Below are positions 44,788-53,755 of a DNA stretch of 64,000 nt, one piece after another. Position numbers and translations under genes: made by a program. Every line of letters begins with the position of its first letter. Position 1 is the stretch's first letter. The stretch spans positions 1,550,001 to 1,614,000 of the forward strand of contig NZ_CP054706.1 of assembly GCF_016495865.1 (NCBI RefSeq), in the 5' to 3' direction. The notes under the pieces are model-generated. The model saw only the letters and a program-made list of their open reading frames with translations. It did no database searches and had not been told where the DNA came from. The DNA comes from Salicibibacter cibi. Lineage in GTDB: Bacteria; Bacillota; Bacilli; Bacillales; Marinococcaceae.

Positions 44788-45967
44788 TATACGCGGCCGA
44801 TATGGAGAGTTTGGCGGAAAATATGTGCCTGAAACGGTGATGGCCGCGCTTGAGGAACTGGAAACCGGCTTTCAAGAGGCACTGGCGGATCCGACGTTTA
44901 TGGAAAACTATCATGAGGTGTTGCAATCGTACGCAGGAAGAAGTACGCCACTCACGCATGCGAGTCGTCTATCGAAGCATGTCGGCGGTGCAAAAATCTA
45001 TTTAAAAAGAGAAGATTTGTTGCACACCGGAGCCCATAAAATCAATAATGCCATTGGGCAGGCGCTCTTGGCGGTGCGGATGGGAAAGAAAAAAATTGTC
45101 GCGGAAACGGGCGCCGGACAGCACGGCGTCGCCACCGCCACCGCCGCCGCTAAATACGGATTGGAATGCAAGATTTTTATGGGTGCGAAAGATATGGAAC
45201 GGCAACGCCTCAACGTTTTTCGCATGGAATTATTAGGCGCCGAAGTTGTATCGGCAACAAGCGGAAGCCAAACATTAAAAGATGCGACAAATGAAGCGAT
45301 TCGCTACTGGGTCGCCAATGTTGATGATACGATGTACTTGATCGGCTCTGTTGTCGGCCCCCATCCATACCCGCAAATCGTCCGTGAATTCCAGCGTGTC
45401 ATCGGAGACGAGGCGAAAGCTCAGCTGGAAGAAACGCCTGCAGCCGTCGTTGCCTGTGTCGGCGGCGGGAGTAATGCAATGGGAATATTCAGCGCGTTTC
45501 TTGCTGATGAACATGTGCGGCTATACGGGGCGGAAGCTGCGGGGCATGGCATTGACACAAACGATCATGCCGCGAGCCTTAGCAAAGGAAGCCCGGGCGT
45601 GATTCACGGCGCACTCACGTATTTGCTGCAAGATGAAGCAGGCCAAATTAGCGAACCTTACTCGATCTCGGCGGGGCTGGATTATCCCGGGATCGGACCG
45701 GAACACGCCTACCTGTCCGAGTCGGGGCGTGTAAGCTATGAAGCAATTAGCGACGAAGAAGCGATGGATGCCCTCGTGCTGCTTACAAAAACGGAAGGAA
45801 TTTTGCCTGCCCTTGAAAGCGCGCACGCGCTTGCATTAGCGATGAAAAAGGCGAAGGAGATGCCATCGACGGAGCAAATGCTCGTTTGTTTGTCCGGACG
45901 AGGCGATAAAGACGTAGAAACGATAAGCAATGTGCAAAAAGGAAAGGAAGCCCACGAAGATGAATAG
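44768..45967 (+). CDS. trpB: Tryptophan synthase beta chain
   Basis: PLP enzyme that joins indole with serine. It starts [20 protein letters not shown] after a short lead. The PLP lysine is in [17 protein letters not shown] near residue 88, [14 protein letters not shown] follows, and the phosphate loop is [11 protein letters not shown] near residue 233. The monovalent-cation region and ESAHAL are conserved at the C-terminus. Length is 399 residues. It overlaps trpF upstream and trpA downstream; both subunits form the alpha2-beta2 complex with an indole tunnel. Confidence 0.97.
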   Translation: MAMSYPDIRGRYGEFGGKYVPETVMAALEELETGFQEALADPTFMENYHEVLQSYAGRSTPLTHASRLSKHVGGAKIYLKREDLLHTGAHKINNAIGQALLAVRMGKKKIVAETGAGQHGVATATAAAKYGLECKIFMGAKDMERQRLNVFRMELLGAEVVSATSGSQTLKDATNEAIRYWVANVDDTMYLIGSVVGPHPYPQIVREFQRVIGDEAKAQLEETPAAVVACVGGGSNAMGIFSAFLADEHVRLYGAEAAGHGIDTNDHAASLSKGSPGVIHGALTYLLQDEAGQISEPYSISAGLDYPGIGPEHAYLSESGRVSYEAISDEEAMDALVLLTKTEGILPALESAHALALAMKKAKEMPSTEQMLVCLSGRGDKDVETISNVQKGKEAHEDE

Positions 45968-46760
45968 CGTTGAACAAGCTGCTCGCGCAGCAAACGACCA
46001 GTTGTTTATCCCCTACATGATGGCTGGGGACCCCTCCTTTGACGCTTCCGTTGAGATCGCCTTCACCCTACAGGAGAGTGGTGCCCATATTTTGGAATTA
46101 GGTGTTCCGTATACGGATCCGCTCGCTGACGGTCCGGTGATTCAAGAAGCCAGTATGCGAGCGCTTGAAGAAGAGATGACCCTTTCGAAAACATTTTCAC
46201 TCGTACGCGCCATTCGTGATCGGGGTGTAACGATCCCGATTGTTCTTTTTTGTTATATTAATCCTTTATTAAGGTATGGAATTGACGGCGGTGTCGATGC
46301 AGCGGCTAATGCAGGCGCAGACGGTTGGTTGATCCCGGATCTCCCGTATGAGGAAAATGAAGAAGTGCGCCGTCGTTGTCACCAAAATGAATTGGCGCTC
46401 GTCTCCCTAGTTGCCCCGACTTCATGGGAACGCATACAAAAAATAGCTATGCAAGCGGAAGGTTTTTTATACTGCGTATCAAGTTTGGGAGTCACCGGCG
46501 TTCGGAAAACATTTGACGGTCGATTAGACGCATTTTTGCAAGAAGCCAAACGATACAGCAACGTGCCGCTCGCCATTGGCTTTGGCGTTTCCAGCAATGA
46601 GCAAGTAATGGCGATTCACGGAGAAGGATACGGGGTGATCGTCGGAAGCGCGATTGTACGGGAAATCGGCAAACATAAAGAAGCTTTGCGACAAGCGGAT
46701 TTGCGCCCGCAAGCATTGAAAAATATCCAATCATTTGTGGAAACGCTCGTTTCGTCGTAA
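45960..46760 (+). CDS. trpA: Tryptophan synthase alpha chain
   Basis: Splits indole-3-glycerol phosphate to indole. [15 protein letters not shown] near residue 17, the catalytic Glu in [20 protein letters not shown] near residue 44, the second catalytic Asp in [14 protein letters not shown] near residue 120, and [12 protein letters not shown] near residue 170. [10 protein letters not shown] and the phosphate region GVIVGSAIV follow. Length is 266 residues. The ATG at 45960 overlaps the end of trpB, and AAGGAAG lies just upstream. Confidence 0.96.
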   Translation: MNSVEQAARAANDQLFIPYMMAGDPSFDASVEIAFTLQESGAHILELGVPYTDPLADGPVIQEASMRALEEEMTLSKTFSLVRAIRDRGVTIPIVLFCYINPLLRYGIDGGVDAAANAGADGWLIPDLPYEENEEVRRRCHQNELALVSLVAPTSWERIQKIAMQAEGFLYCVSSLGVTGVRKTFDGRLDAFLQEAKRYSNVPLAIGFGVSSNEQVMAIHGEGYGVIVGSAIVREIGKHKEALRQADLRPQALKNIQSFVETLVSS

Positions 46761-46795
46761 GATGATTGCAAGAAAAAGAAAAGGTGAGCGAAACT

Positions 46796-47893
46796 ATGAA
46801 TCTCAAAATGAAGCCCATTGTCGACGATTTAAAACCATATGAACCGGGGAAACCGATAGAAGTAGTGAAAGAGGAGTTAGGGCTTGAGTCGGTGATCAAG
46901 CTTGCTTCCAATGAAAACCCCCACGGCTCTTCCCGAACCGTGCAAAAACAGTTACAAGATGCAGAGATGCCAAACCTGTATCCGGACGGGCATGCGCGAG
47001 AACTGCGGCTAGCCGTTGCCGACCATCTGCAAGTAAAAGAAGGCCAATTGTTATTTGGCGCCGGTTCCGATGAAGTGATTTTACTCCTTTGCCGGGCAAT
47101 GTTAACAGCACAGACGAACACCGTGATGGCGGCACCGACGTTTTCCCAGTATAAACAAAATGCAGCGGTTGAAGGGGCGAAGATTGTTGAGGTTCCCTTA
47201 AAAGACGGAGTGCACGATTTAGATGCGATGGCGGATGCCATCGATGATGAGACCCGCATTGTGTGGATTTGCAATCCGAATAACCCCTCCGGCACGTATG
47301 TGAGCACTGCTACGTTTTCCGCTTTTATGGAACGGGTGCCGAGCGATGTGCTTGTCGTCAGTGATGAGGCGTATGGAGAATATGTAGAGGCGGATGATTA
47401 CCCGGATACGCTTGCGATGCTGGATACGTATGAGAACTTGTTAATTTTGCGCACGTTTTCGAAAATGTATGGCCTTGCCGGGTTAAGAGTCGGGTATGCG
47501 GTCGGTGCTCAAGCTTTGATTTCGAAATTGGAACCGTTAAGGCCGCCTTTTAATACAACGACATTGGCCCAGAAAGCAGCCATCGCCGCCCTTAATGACC
47601 AGGCGTTTGTGCAAGACTGCCGGGAAAAGAATATGCGCGAAAAAAACAAGCTGCAAACCTTTTTCCGGGAAATTGGTTGTTCTCCTTATCCCAGTGAAAC
47701 GAATTTTCTTCTCGTGGACGTAGGAGTAAACGGGGATCGTGTTTTTGACGCCCTTCTGCACCGGGGGATCATTGTGCGTTCCGGGGAAGCGCTCGGTTTT
47801 CCGAATTGCATTCGCGTCTCAATCGGAACGGAAAAAGAAAACGAACAATTTATGGCGAGTTTCTCGGAATGGATAAACTTGCAAAATGCATAA
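46796..47893 (+). CDS. hisC: Histidinol-phosphate / aromatic aminotransferase
   Basis: PLP aminotransferase placed in the aromatic supraoperon, where it serves histidine as well as tyrosine and phenylalanine synthesis in B. subtilis. Motifs: IKLASNENPHGSS near residue 32, LFGAGSDEVILLLCRA near residue 82, WICNPNNPSGTYVS near residue 156, and the PLP lysine in RTFSKMYGLAGLRVGYA near residue 217. C-terminal PSETNFLLVD and RVSIGTEKENEQF. Length is 365 residues. ATG 46796 follows AAGGTGAGCG. Confidence 0.94.
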   Translation: MNLKMKPIVDDLKPYEPGKPIEVVKEELGLESVIKLASNENPHGSSRTVQKQLQDAEMPNLYPDGHARELRLAVADHLQVKEGQLLFGAGSDEVILLLCRAMLTAQTNTVMAAPTFSQYKQNAAVEGAKIVEVPLKDGVHDLDAMADAIDDETRIVWICNPNNPSGTYVSTATFSAFMERVPSDVLVVSDEAYGEYVEADDYPDTLAMLDTYENLLILRTFSKMYGLAGLRVGYAVGAQALISKLEPLRPPFNTTTLAQKAAIAALNDQAFVQDCREKNMREKNKLQTFFREIGCSPYPSETNFLLVDVGVNGDRVFDALLHRGIIVRSGEALGFPNCIRVSIGTEKENEQFMASFSEWINLQNA

Positions 47894-47994
47894 AGAAAGA
47901 AATTGGATTGGGCGAAATCGGTGAAAAGAACCGATTTCTTCATCCAAACTAAACGTGCATGCGGCTCGGCTAACGAAAGGAATAGGTGAATGGT

Positions 47995-49128
47995 ATGGAA
48001 AATGATACACCTGCGCATCCGCATGAATGCCCAAAAGCTGTAGTTATTGGTCTGGGCCTGATCGGCGGCTCGGTGGCTCTCGCCATTCGCGCTCGCCATC
48101 AAGTACATATTACCGGCGTTGATGTGCATGAAGCCTCTTTGCGCATGGCAAAAGCGTTGGAAATCATCGATGAAGGGCATACAACGATGGAAGAAAGCGT
48201 TCAACATGCAGATGTCATCATTATCGCCACTCCGGTCTCAAAGACATTGGAAATGATAGATGAAATTGCCAGCCTTCCTTTGAAGGATGGCGTGATCATT
48301 ACAGATGTGGGCAGTACCAAAGGAACGGTGATGGCAGAAAGTGAGCGTCTGTTTCACACGAAAGAAGCCACATTTATCGGCGGTCATCCGATGGCAGGCT
48401 CTCATAAAAGTGGGGTGCAAGGTTCCAGGGGCGATTTGTTCGAAAATGCATTTTATTGTTTAACCCCCGGTAAAAACGCAGATGCATCAGAGGTCGAGCG
48501 TTTGAAACGGTGGTTAAACGGGACAAATGCGCACTTTATCGAATTGGATCCCAATCTTCATGACTTGTTCGCAGGCAGCGTAAGCCACCTGCCACATATC
48601 GTTGCGGCCTCGCTCGTCCATCAATTGGCAGAATTGCAACAGGACCACCCGGTACTCGGAGATCTTGCCGCTGGCGGATTTAAAGATATCACCCGCATTG
48701 CTTCGGCGAACCCGGTCATGTGGCGAGATATTTTAATGCATAACAAACATGTGCTCCTACCAATGATGGAGCGTTGGCAGTCGGATATGCAAACGATTCA
48801 AAACTTGATCGAAGAAGAAAACGATACGGGATTACAACAATTTTTTTCAGTAGCTAAGCAACATCGTGACGGTTTGCCGTCCAAAAAGAAAGGGGCCATC
48901 CCTTCTTTTTATGATTTGTTTGTGGATGTTGCGGACCACCCGGGCGTTATCTCGGAAGTAACGGGAATACTCGCGGACAAAGGCATAAGTATCACGAATA
49001 TCCGCATCATGGAAGCTCGCGAGGATATCATGGGGGTGCTGCGATTGAGTTTCCGAAAAGAGGCAGATCGGCAAAAAGGCATGGATTGCCTGGAAGCTGA
49101 ACAATTCAGTGTCTACATCAGTGAATGA
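47995..49128 (+). CDS. tyrA: Prephenate dehydrogenase with ACT domain
   Basis: NAD-dependent oxidative decarboxylation of prephenate, for tyrosine. The Rossmann motif AVVIGLGLIGGSVALAIRA is near residue 15, followed by IIIATPVSKTLEMID, DVGSTKGTVM, GGHPMAGSHKSGVQGSR (catalytic His) and AGGFKDITRIASANPVMWRD. The last ~80 residues form an ACT domain (DVADHPGVISEVTGILADKG) for feedback by tyrosine. Length is 377 residues. ATG 47995 follows AGGTG; an in-frame GTG at 47986 lies within that site. Confidence 0.95.
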   Translation: MENDTPAHPHECPKAVVIGLGLIGGSVALAIRARHQVHITGVDVHEASLRMAKALEIIDEGHTTMEESVQHADVIIIATPVSKTLEMIDEIASLPLKDGVIITDVGSTKGTVMAESERLFHTKEATFIGGHPMAGSHKSGVQGSRGDLFENAFYCLTPGKNADASEVERLKRWLNGTNAHFIELDPNLHDLFAGSVSHLPHIVAASLVHQLAELQQDHPVLGDLAAGGFKDITRIASANPVMWRDILMHNKHVLLPMMERWQSDMQTIQNLIEEENDTGLQQFFSVAKQHRDGLPSKKKGAIPSFYDLFVDVADHPGVISEVTGILADKGISITNIRIMEAREDIMGVLRLSFRKEADRQKGMDCLEAEQFSVYISE

Positions 49129-49142
49129 TCGGAGGGTTGTAT

Positions 49143-50441
49143 ATGGACAAGGAAACGATTACTGCTTCAAAAGCCTTGCGCGGAAGCACAACGGTACCCG
49201 GTGATAAATCCATTTCCCATCGCGCAGTGATGTTCGGAGCGATCGCTCACGGCCGTACGACTGTGAGCGGGTTTTTAGACGGAGAAGATTGCCGGCGAAC
49301 CATTGCTTGTTTTCAAAAAATGGGCGTAGCCATTCAATATGATCAAACCCTTGGGACGGTTGTCATTGACGGACGAGGAATGGAAGGATTAAATGAACCT
49401 TCGGAGCTGCTGGATGTCGGTAATTCCGGAACGACGATCCGACTTATGCTCGGGATTTTGGCAGGGCGGCCATATTTTTCTGTTGTGGCCGGTGATGAAT
49501 CAATCGCAAAACGGCCAATGGCGAGAATAACCGAACCATTACGGTCGATGGGAGCACAAATTCATGGGCGGCGAAACGGAACGTATACGCCAATCGCGAT
49601 TCCCGGTGGGGGAAATAAATTAACGGGGATCGAATACAGCCTTCCGGTTGCGAGTGCACAAGTAAAGAGCGCGATATTATTGGCCGGATTACAGGCAGAG
49701 GGAAAGACAACCGTCCGGGAGGAATATCGTTCGCGAGACCATACTGAGCGTATGCTACAAGCGTTCGGAGCCAGGGTTGATGTTTCCGGTAACGAGGTTT
49801 CCGTCTCCGGCGGGCAGACGTTACAAGCCCGTGACGTGGAGATCCCCGGGGATATTTCTTCCGCTGCCTTTTTGCTCGCAGCCGCATCGATCGTGAAAGA
49901 CAGCTGTTTACGCATTAAAAACGTCGGTGTAAATCCTACGCGTACAGGCATCATTGAAGCCCTTGTTGCGATGGGAGGAGATGTGACGTTCGAAAATGAG
50001 CGCACCCTCAGCGGTGAACCTGTTGCTGACATTATGGTCCGGGAAAAAACGTTGCATGGCGCTACAATCTCCGGGTCGCTGATTCCGCGTTTAATTGATG
50101 AACTTCCCGTTCTAGCGGTTATTGCGACGCAGGCAAAAGGACGTACTGTCATTAAGGATGCTGCGGAGTTAAAGTTTAAAGAGACTAATCGAATTGATAC
50201 GACGGCTAAGCAATTGCGTCAACTGGGGGCGCAAATACAAGCAACGGAAGACGGCTTCATCATCGAGGGGCCGACCCCCCTCACCGGTGCGGAAATCAGC
50301 AGTTACAATGATCACCGGATCGGAATGGCGTTTACGATCGCCGGTTTAATTGCAAAAGGTGAAACGACGATCCATGGCGCTCGGGCGGCTGCCGTCTCTT
50401 TCCCGAAATTTTATACAACGTTACGTTTGCTAAATGATTAA
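49143..50441 (+). CDS. aroA: 3-phosphoshikimate 1-carboxyvinyltransferase (EPSP synthase)
   Basis: Transfers enolpyruvate to shikimate-3-phosphate (called aroE in B. subtilis). PGDKSISHRAVMFGAIAHGR near residue 18 and LDVGNSGTTIRLMLGILAGR near residue 88 are the active-site signatures, with SAQVKSAILLAGL, EYRSRDHTERMLQAFGA, LKFKETNRIDTTAKQL and YNDHRIGMAFTIAGLIA following. Length is 432 residues. ATG 49143 follows CGGAGGG. It is the last gene of the aromatic supraoperon in this window; ypiA follows after ~500 bases. Confidence 0.96.
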   Translation: MDKETITASKALRGSTTVPGDKSISHRAVMFGAIAHGRTTVSGFLDGEDCRRTIACFQKMGVAIQYDQTLGTVVIDGRGMEGLNEPSELLDVGNSGTTIRLMLGILAGRPYFSVVAGDESIAKRPMARITEPLRSMGAQIHGRRNGTYTPIAIPGGGNKLTGIEYSLPVASAQVKSAILLAGLQAEGKTTVREEYRSRDHTERMLQAFGARVDVSGNEVSVSGGQTLQARDVEIPGDISSAAFLLAAASIVKDSCLRIKNVGVNPTRTGIIEALVAMGGDVTFENERTLSGEPVADIMVREKTLHGATISGSLIPRLIDELPVLAVIATQAKGRTVIKDAAELKFKETNRIDTTAKQLRQLGAQIQATEDGFIIEGPTPLTGAEISSYNDHRIGMAFTIAGLIAKGETTIHGARAAAVSFPKFYTTLRLLND

Positions 50442-50489
50442 AAATGAGAGGGTGCTTTTACGGCGAAACCCTTCGCCCGGGGAAAAATA

Positions 50490-50711
50490 TTTAGGGATTG
50501 TTGAACAACTTGCAGCTATCAGCTGAAGCCGGGATGCCGCTTCCATGGCTTCGCTTTCCGCGGACGAACGGGCAAGCCTCCTCGCGCAAAACCGGCACTG
50601 CAGGGTCTTGACGCGTCCGTTTTTCCGCTGGAGGCTCGCCATTGCAGCACCGTCCCTCCGTACGTTGCCAGAAGTGCAAGGGTTTTTTTGCTTATAGGAT
50701 GGATTTCCTTG
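50490..50711 (+). repeat. Fold-back repeat R3, copy a
   Basis: A ~220-bp element present three times within 6 kb. It begins TAGGGATTGTTGAACAACTT, then CAGCTATCAGCTG (small hairpin), GCTTCCATGGC, and a long imperfect hairpin in which CGGACGAAC..CAAGCC pairs with a CTTGACGCGTCCG arm. It ends AAGTGCAAGGG, CTTATAGGATGGATTTCCTT. This copy keeps an extra AGCACCGTCCCTCCG segment. Short reading frames across it are by-products. Confidence 0.8.
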
Positions 50712-50742
50712 CAAGTTAATTTATAACCCTGCTAAAAAATCA

Positions 50743-50779
50743 TTGACAATGCCCCGGGGTGCTTTTATAATAATAATCA
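50743..50779 (+). promoter_or_regulatory. Consensus sigma-A promoter overlapping a Fur-box-like operator
   Basis: TTGACA (50743-50748) and TATAAT (50766-50771) are separated by exactly 17 bases. The 15 bases at 50765-50779 (TTATAATAATAATCA) match the Fur box TGATAATNATTATCA at 12 of its 14 defined positions and cover the minus-10 and start region. Binding of Fur with iron would block transcription. Confidence 0.7.
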
Positions 50780-50876
50780 GCGTATGGTTTCTCTCCACTC
50801 CTATCCATAATCTTAGAGCAATTTTGGCTCGACCTGAAATGTAAGCGTTTACTCGCAATGCATTCAGGTTTTTTTT
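50779..50876 (+). ncRNA. Candidate iron-responsive small RNA (FsrA-like)
   Basis: The promoter at 50743-50771 leads to no gene before a strong terminator: stem ACCTGAAATG (50832-50841) with CATTCAGGT (50861-50869), then eight T. The product would be about 98 nt. It has a pyrimidine-rich unstructured part (CTCTCCACTCCTATCC, 50791-50806), the sort of C-rich stretch used by FsrA of B. subtilis to base-pair near ribosome sites of iron-protein mRNAs. The Fur-like operator supports iron control. FsrA identity is inferred from features, not from an alignment. Confidence 0.6.
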
Positions 50877-50952
50877 ATGCGTTTCGTTTGCTATACTTGA
50901 GAGGGATTAGACATTAAATGAATAGGAGCCTATCGCAGAGAGGGAGATTTTT

Positions 50953-52221
50953 TTGCAGACAGAAATGGAACGGGCGCTTGGCCTTATTGAGCAAGGGGAT
51001 GTGCAAGGCGGCCTGCAAAAAATAAGCGGGATCGAGAAAAACGCCGACGATGATCAACTGTTTGAAATTGCCACGCTTTATCAATCGCTCGGCCATCCGC
51101 AGGAAGGGCTCCGAATTGCCGACAAACTATTGGCCACGTATCCGTTTGAAGGAAGCCTGTTGACGCTGAAAGCGGAAGCGGCCATTGACTTGGACCGGGA
51201 AGAAGAAGCGATTGATTTGCTGGAATCGATTGATACGGCTGATGATGCCTTTGTGGAAGCGCAGATGTTGCTCGCTGATTTGTATCATCTCCAAGGGCTT
51301 GAGGAAGTAGCGGAAAGGAAATTGTTTTTGGCACTTGAGCAAGCGCCGGAGGAACCGGTTTTATTGGCGGGCATCGGGAGTTACTACGTTGAACAAGGGA
51401 GTTACCAAAGCGCCATTCCATACTTAAAACAAGCGCTTCAAGAAGGGTTTGATCCGAAAGAATCGAATCTGCACTTGCTTTTGGCCGAGTCCTACAGCAA
51501 TACGGGAGCATTTGAAACGGCAATGACTTATTACGATCAAGCTACCGAAGATCAAAAAGAACCGCGCGCATTGTTTGGGTTCGGGTTTACTGCATTGCAA
51601 CTCGGTGACTATAAAACAGCGATGGAACAACTCGAAGCTTTACGGGAGGCCGATCCCGAATACACTAGCTTGTATGCTCCGCTAATCGAGGCGTACGAGG
51701 CGGAGCGGCAGTATGAAAAAGCTTTGAAAACCGCTGAAGCTGGTTTGGAAGCGGACGAATACAATGAACATCTCTATGCAGAAGCGGGACGCTTTCAACA
51801 TGCCTTCGGAGAGCTGGAAAAAGCGGAGGATCATTTGCGGCAAGCGCTTGCGCTTAATCCCGGGAATGTGGATGCAAGCGCCAAATTGTTGGAAATATAT
51901 GCTGATATGGAACGAAGCGATGATATAAAAAAAACCATTGAAGAGTTGCGGGAAGCAGGCGAAGATGACCCAATGCTTACTTATTACGAGGGGAAAGCCC
52001 ATTATATCGATGATGAAATCGAAGAAGCATTGCCGTTCTATGAACGAGCCGCTGCATATTTGGGAACAAATGGAGAAGCATTGGAAGAGTATGGAAACCT
52101 TTTGTTGGAAAACGGCAGACAAAAAGAAGCCCTTTCCGTTCTCGTCGATGCGCTGCAGTACCAGCCTGATAATCATGAATTGGCAATGTTTGTGGAAGAG
52201 TTACAATCCCGTGAACAATAG
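50953..52221 (+). CDS. ypiA: Tetratricopeptide-repeat protein YpiA
   Basis: 422-residue protein built of about 12 TPR-like helical pairs, for example YVEQGSYQSAIPYLKQALQE, GDYKTAMEQLEALREADPEY and GELEKAEDHLRQALALNPGN. It is very acidic and has no signal or membrane helix, so is cytoplasmic. It starts with TTG at 50953 after GAGAGGGAG. Position after the aromatic operon and before ypiF matches ypiA of B. subtilis. TPR proteins act as protein-binding scaffolds; the partner is not known. Confidence 0.88.
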   Translation: MQTEMERALGLIEQGDVQGGLQKISGIEKNADDDQLFEIATLYQSLGHPQEGLRIADKLLATYPFEGSLLTLKAEAAIDLDREEEAIDLLESIDTADDAFVEAQMLLADLYHLQGLEEVAERKLFLALEQAPEEPVLLAGIGSYYVEQGSYQSAIPYLKQALQEGFDPKESNLHLLLAESYSNTGAFETAMTYYDQATEDQKEPRALFGFGFTALQLGDYKTAMEQLEALREADPEYTSLYAPLIEAYEAERQYEKALKTAEAGLEADEYNEHLYAEAGRFQHAFGELEKAEDHLRQALALNPGNVDASAKLLEIYADMERSDDIKKTIEELREAGEDDPMLTYYEGKAHYIDDEIEEALPFYERAAAYLGTNGEALEEYGNLLLENGRQKEALSVLVDALQYQPDNHELAMFVEELQSREQ

Positions 52222-52303
52222 CATGTTTTTTCTTTATGGACTGGCTTTTTTTCACGCAAATCCGTTATAATTGTATGCAGATGTTGAAAAAGGAGTTCCC
52301 GCA

Positions 52304-52774
52304 ATGCGATGGCAAACGGCAGATATTGATACGTATCAACAATCCCAATCCTATGTGGACACGGCTCTCGTTCCTCTTTTATCCGTTTCCCTAGGGGAGG
52401 AGATGAAGAACCACGTAGCGATGGGGGAATATATATCTTTGATTGCGATGGAAATGGAAAAGCAGTTTCGCGGGAGATTATTGCAACTGCCTCCGCTCGT
52501 CTACCCGCAGAATGAACCCCGGGAAGAGCTGCTTCGGCACGTGGGCGTTTGGGTCGATGAATTGAAAGCGAATGGAAAAAATCACGTGATCTGGATAACG
52601 TCAGACCCTGCGTGGAAAAATGATGAAAATGACCTCCCCGGTCTTTTGCTATGGTTCCCGCATTTGCCCATCGAGCACATGGACAAGAAGTTACAACAAA
52701 AGACGATGAACGAGCAAATGAAAGAAATTCTGCCGCAAGTAATGAAGGAATGGCAAAAGGAAAACGGCATATAA
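52304..52774 (+). CDS. ypiF: YpiF-like protein (DUF2487)
   Basis: 156-residue protein starting MRWQTADIDTYQQSQSYVDT, with conserved-looking GEYISLIAMEMEKQFRGRLL near residue 45 and HVIWITSDPAWKNDEND near residue 98. ATG 52304 follows AAAGGAG. No membrane helix. It lies just before the qcr operon, as ypiF does in B. subtilis. The DUF2487 family has no known function. The ypiB gene that normally sits between ypiA and ypiF is absent; the two are only 82 bases apart here. Confidence 0.82.
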   Translation: MRWQTADIDTYQQSQSYVDTALVPLLSVSLGEEMKNHVAMGEYISLIAMEMEKQFRGRLLQLPPLVYPQNEPREELLRHVGVWVDELKANGKNHVIWITSDPAWKNDENDLPGLLLWFPHLPIEHMDKKLQQKTMNEQMKEILPQVMKEWQKENGI

Positions 52775-52783
52775 AAACATATG

Positions 52784-52984
52784 TAGGGATTGCTGAACAA
52801 CTTGCAGCTATCAGCTGAAGCCGGGGGGAAGTCGCTTCCATGGCTGCGCTTTCCGCGGACGAACGGTCAAGCCTCCTCGCGCAAAACCGGCGCTGCGGGG
52901 GCTTGACGCGTCCGTTTTTCCGCTGGAGTCTCGCCATTGCAGAAGTGCAAGGGTTTTTTGCTTATAGGATGGATTTCCTTGCAT
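52784..52984 (+). repeat. Fold-back repeat R3, copy b
   Basis: Same orientation as copy a, running from TAGGGATTGCTGAACAACTT to TAGGATGGATTTCCTT. The long hairpin is clearest here: GCGGACGAACGGTCAAGCC (52855-52873) faces GGCTTGACGCGTCCG (52899-52913), and the inner CTCCTCGCGC faces GCGCTGCGGGG. The AGCACCGTCCCTCCG segment of copy a is missing. Confidence 0.8.
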
Positions 52985-53074
52985 CCAGTTTTGACAACAG
53001 CAACGGAAAATGCTTATGTGCCAGTCTTTTTTCGTTATTCAGCAGTCCCTATGGAAGTACCTTTGTGCAAAAGA

Positions 53075-53104
53075 TTGACATGCTCTGAGCCGCTAGGCTA
53101 TTAT
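53075..53104 (+). promoter_or_regulatory. Sigma-A promoter of qcrABC
   Basis: TTGACA (53075-53080) and TATTAT (53099-53104) with an 18-base spacer. The leader to qcrA is about 130 bases. Between repeat R3b and this promoter I see nothing else. Confidence 0.6.
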
Positions 53105-53243
53105 GTATATGTCTTAATCTTGTCCGTTTATTCGAGCGGCAACGGCGAAAAGGTACAAATATCGCACCACCGTTCAATAATATCCCGGCATCATAGAGAG
53201 CGAAACTTTCGTGAAAAGTTTTCAAGAACGTAGGGGGAGTAAA

Positions 53244-53741
53244 ATGGAGAAAAATCACAACGTATCAAGACGACAATTTTTAACCTATGCGTTATTAGGT
53301 ACGGGCGGTTTTATGGCCGCTGGATTGATCATGCCTATGGTTCGGTTTGGCGTGGATCCCATATTGCAAGCCGATGCAGAAGAGGACATGATTGACGTAG
53401 CGGGAGTAGATGAATTGACGGATGTGCCCCAAGCCTTTGATATGGAATATGAACAGGATCACGGATGGCATGTGGAGCAGGTGACGGAAACGGTATGGAT
53501 GTTTTTGGACGGTGAAGAGGTTGTCGCACTATCGCCGACCTGTACGCACTTAGGTTGTACAGTGAGCTGGGGGACAGATGCGGATAATCCGGAACAGTTC
53601 TTTTGCCCCTGCCACTTCGGAAGGTTCGAAAGAGACGGAACGAACGTTCCTGGAACGCCACCGACGGAACCGCTACACCGTTATGATCACGACGTCCGCG
53701 ACGGCAGAGTATTACTGGGTAATCCATCACCACAAGTCTAG
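53244..53741 (+). CDS. qcrA: Menaquinol-cytochrome c reductase iron-sulfur subunit (Rieske)
   Basis: Rieske [2Fe-2S] subunit of the bc complex. The N-terminus NVSRRQFLTYALLGTGGF has a twin-arginine-like motif before one membrane helix. The cluster ligands are in CTHLGCTVSW near residue 103 and CPCHFGRFERDG near residue 123, with two Cys and two His, and the usual disulfide cysteines are present. GTPPTEPLHRYDHDV follows. Length is 165 residues. ATG 53244 follows TAGGGGGAG. Heads the qcrABC operon, taking electrons from the menaquinol whose synthesis genes are at 31-36 kb. Confidence 0.95.
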   Translation: MEKNHNVSRRQFLTYALLGTGGFMAAGLIMPMVRFGVDPILQADAEEDMIDVAGVDELTDVPQAFDMEYEQDHGWHVEQVTETVWMFLDGEEVVALSPTCTHLGCTVSWGTDADNPEQFFCPCHFGRFERDGTNVPGTPPTEPLHRYDHDVRDGRVLLGNPSPQV

Positions 53742-53755
53742 GAGGGGCATTGATA

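Noticed and set aside
50779..50876. 6S RNA
   Set aside because: The unit is only ~100 nt and lacks the long rod with a central bubble expected for 6S.
52840..53088. 82-codon frame beginning MAALSADERSSLLAQ
   Set aside because: It runs across repeat R3 copy b; copies a and c do not keep the frame, so it is a by-product of the repeat.
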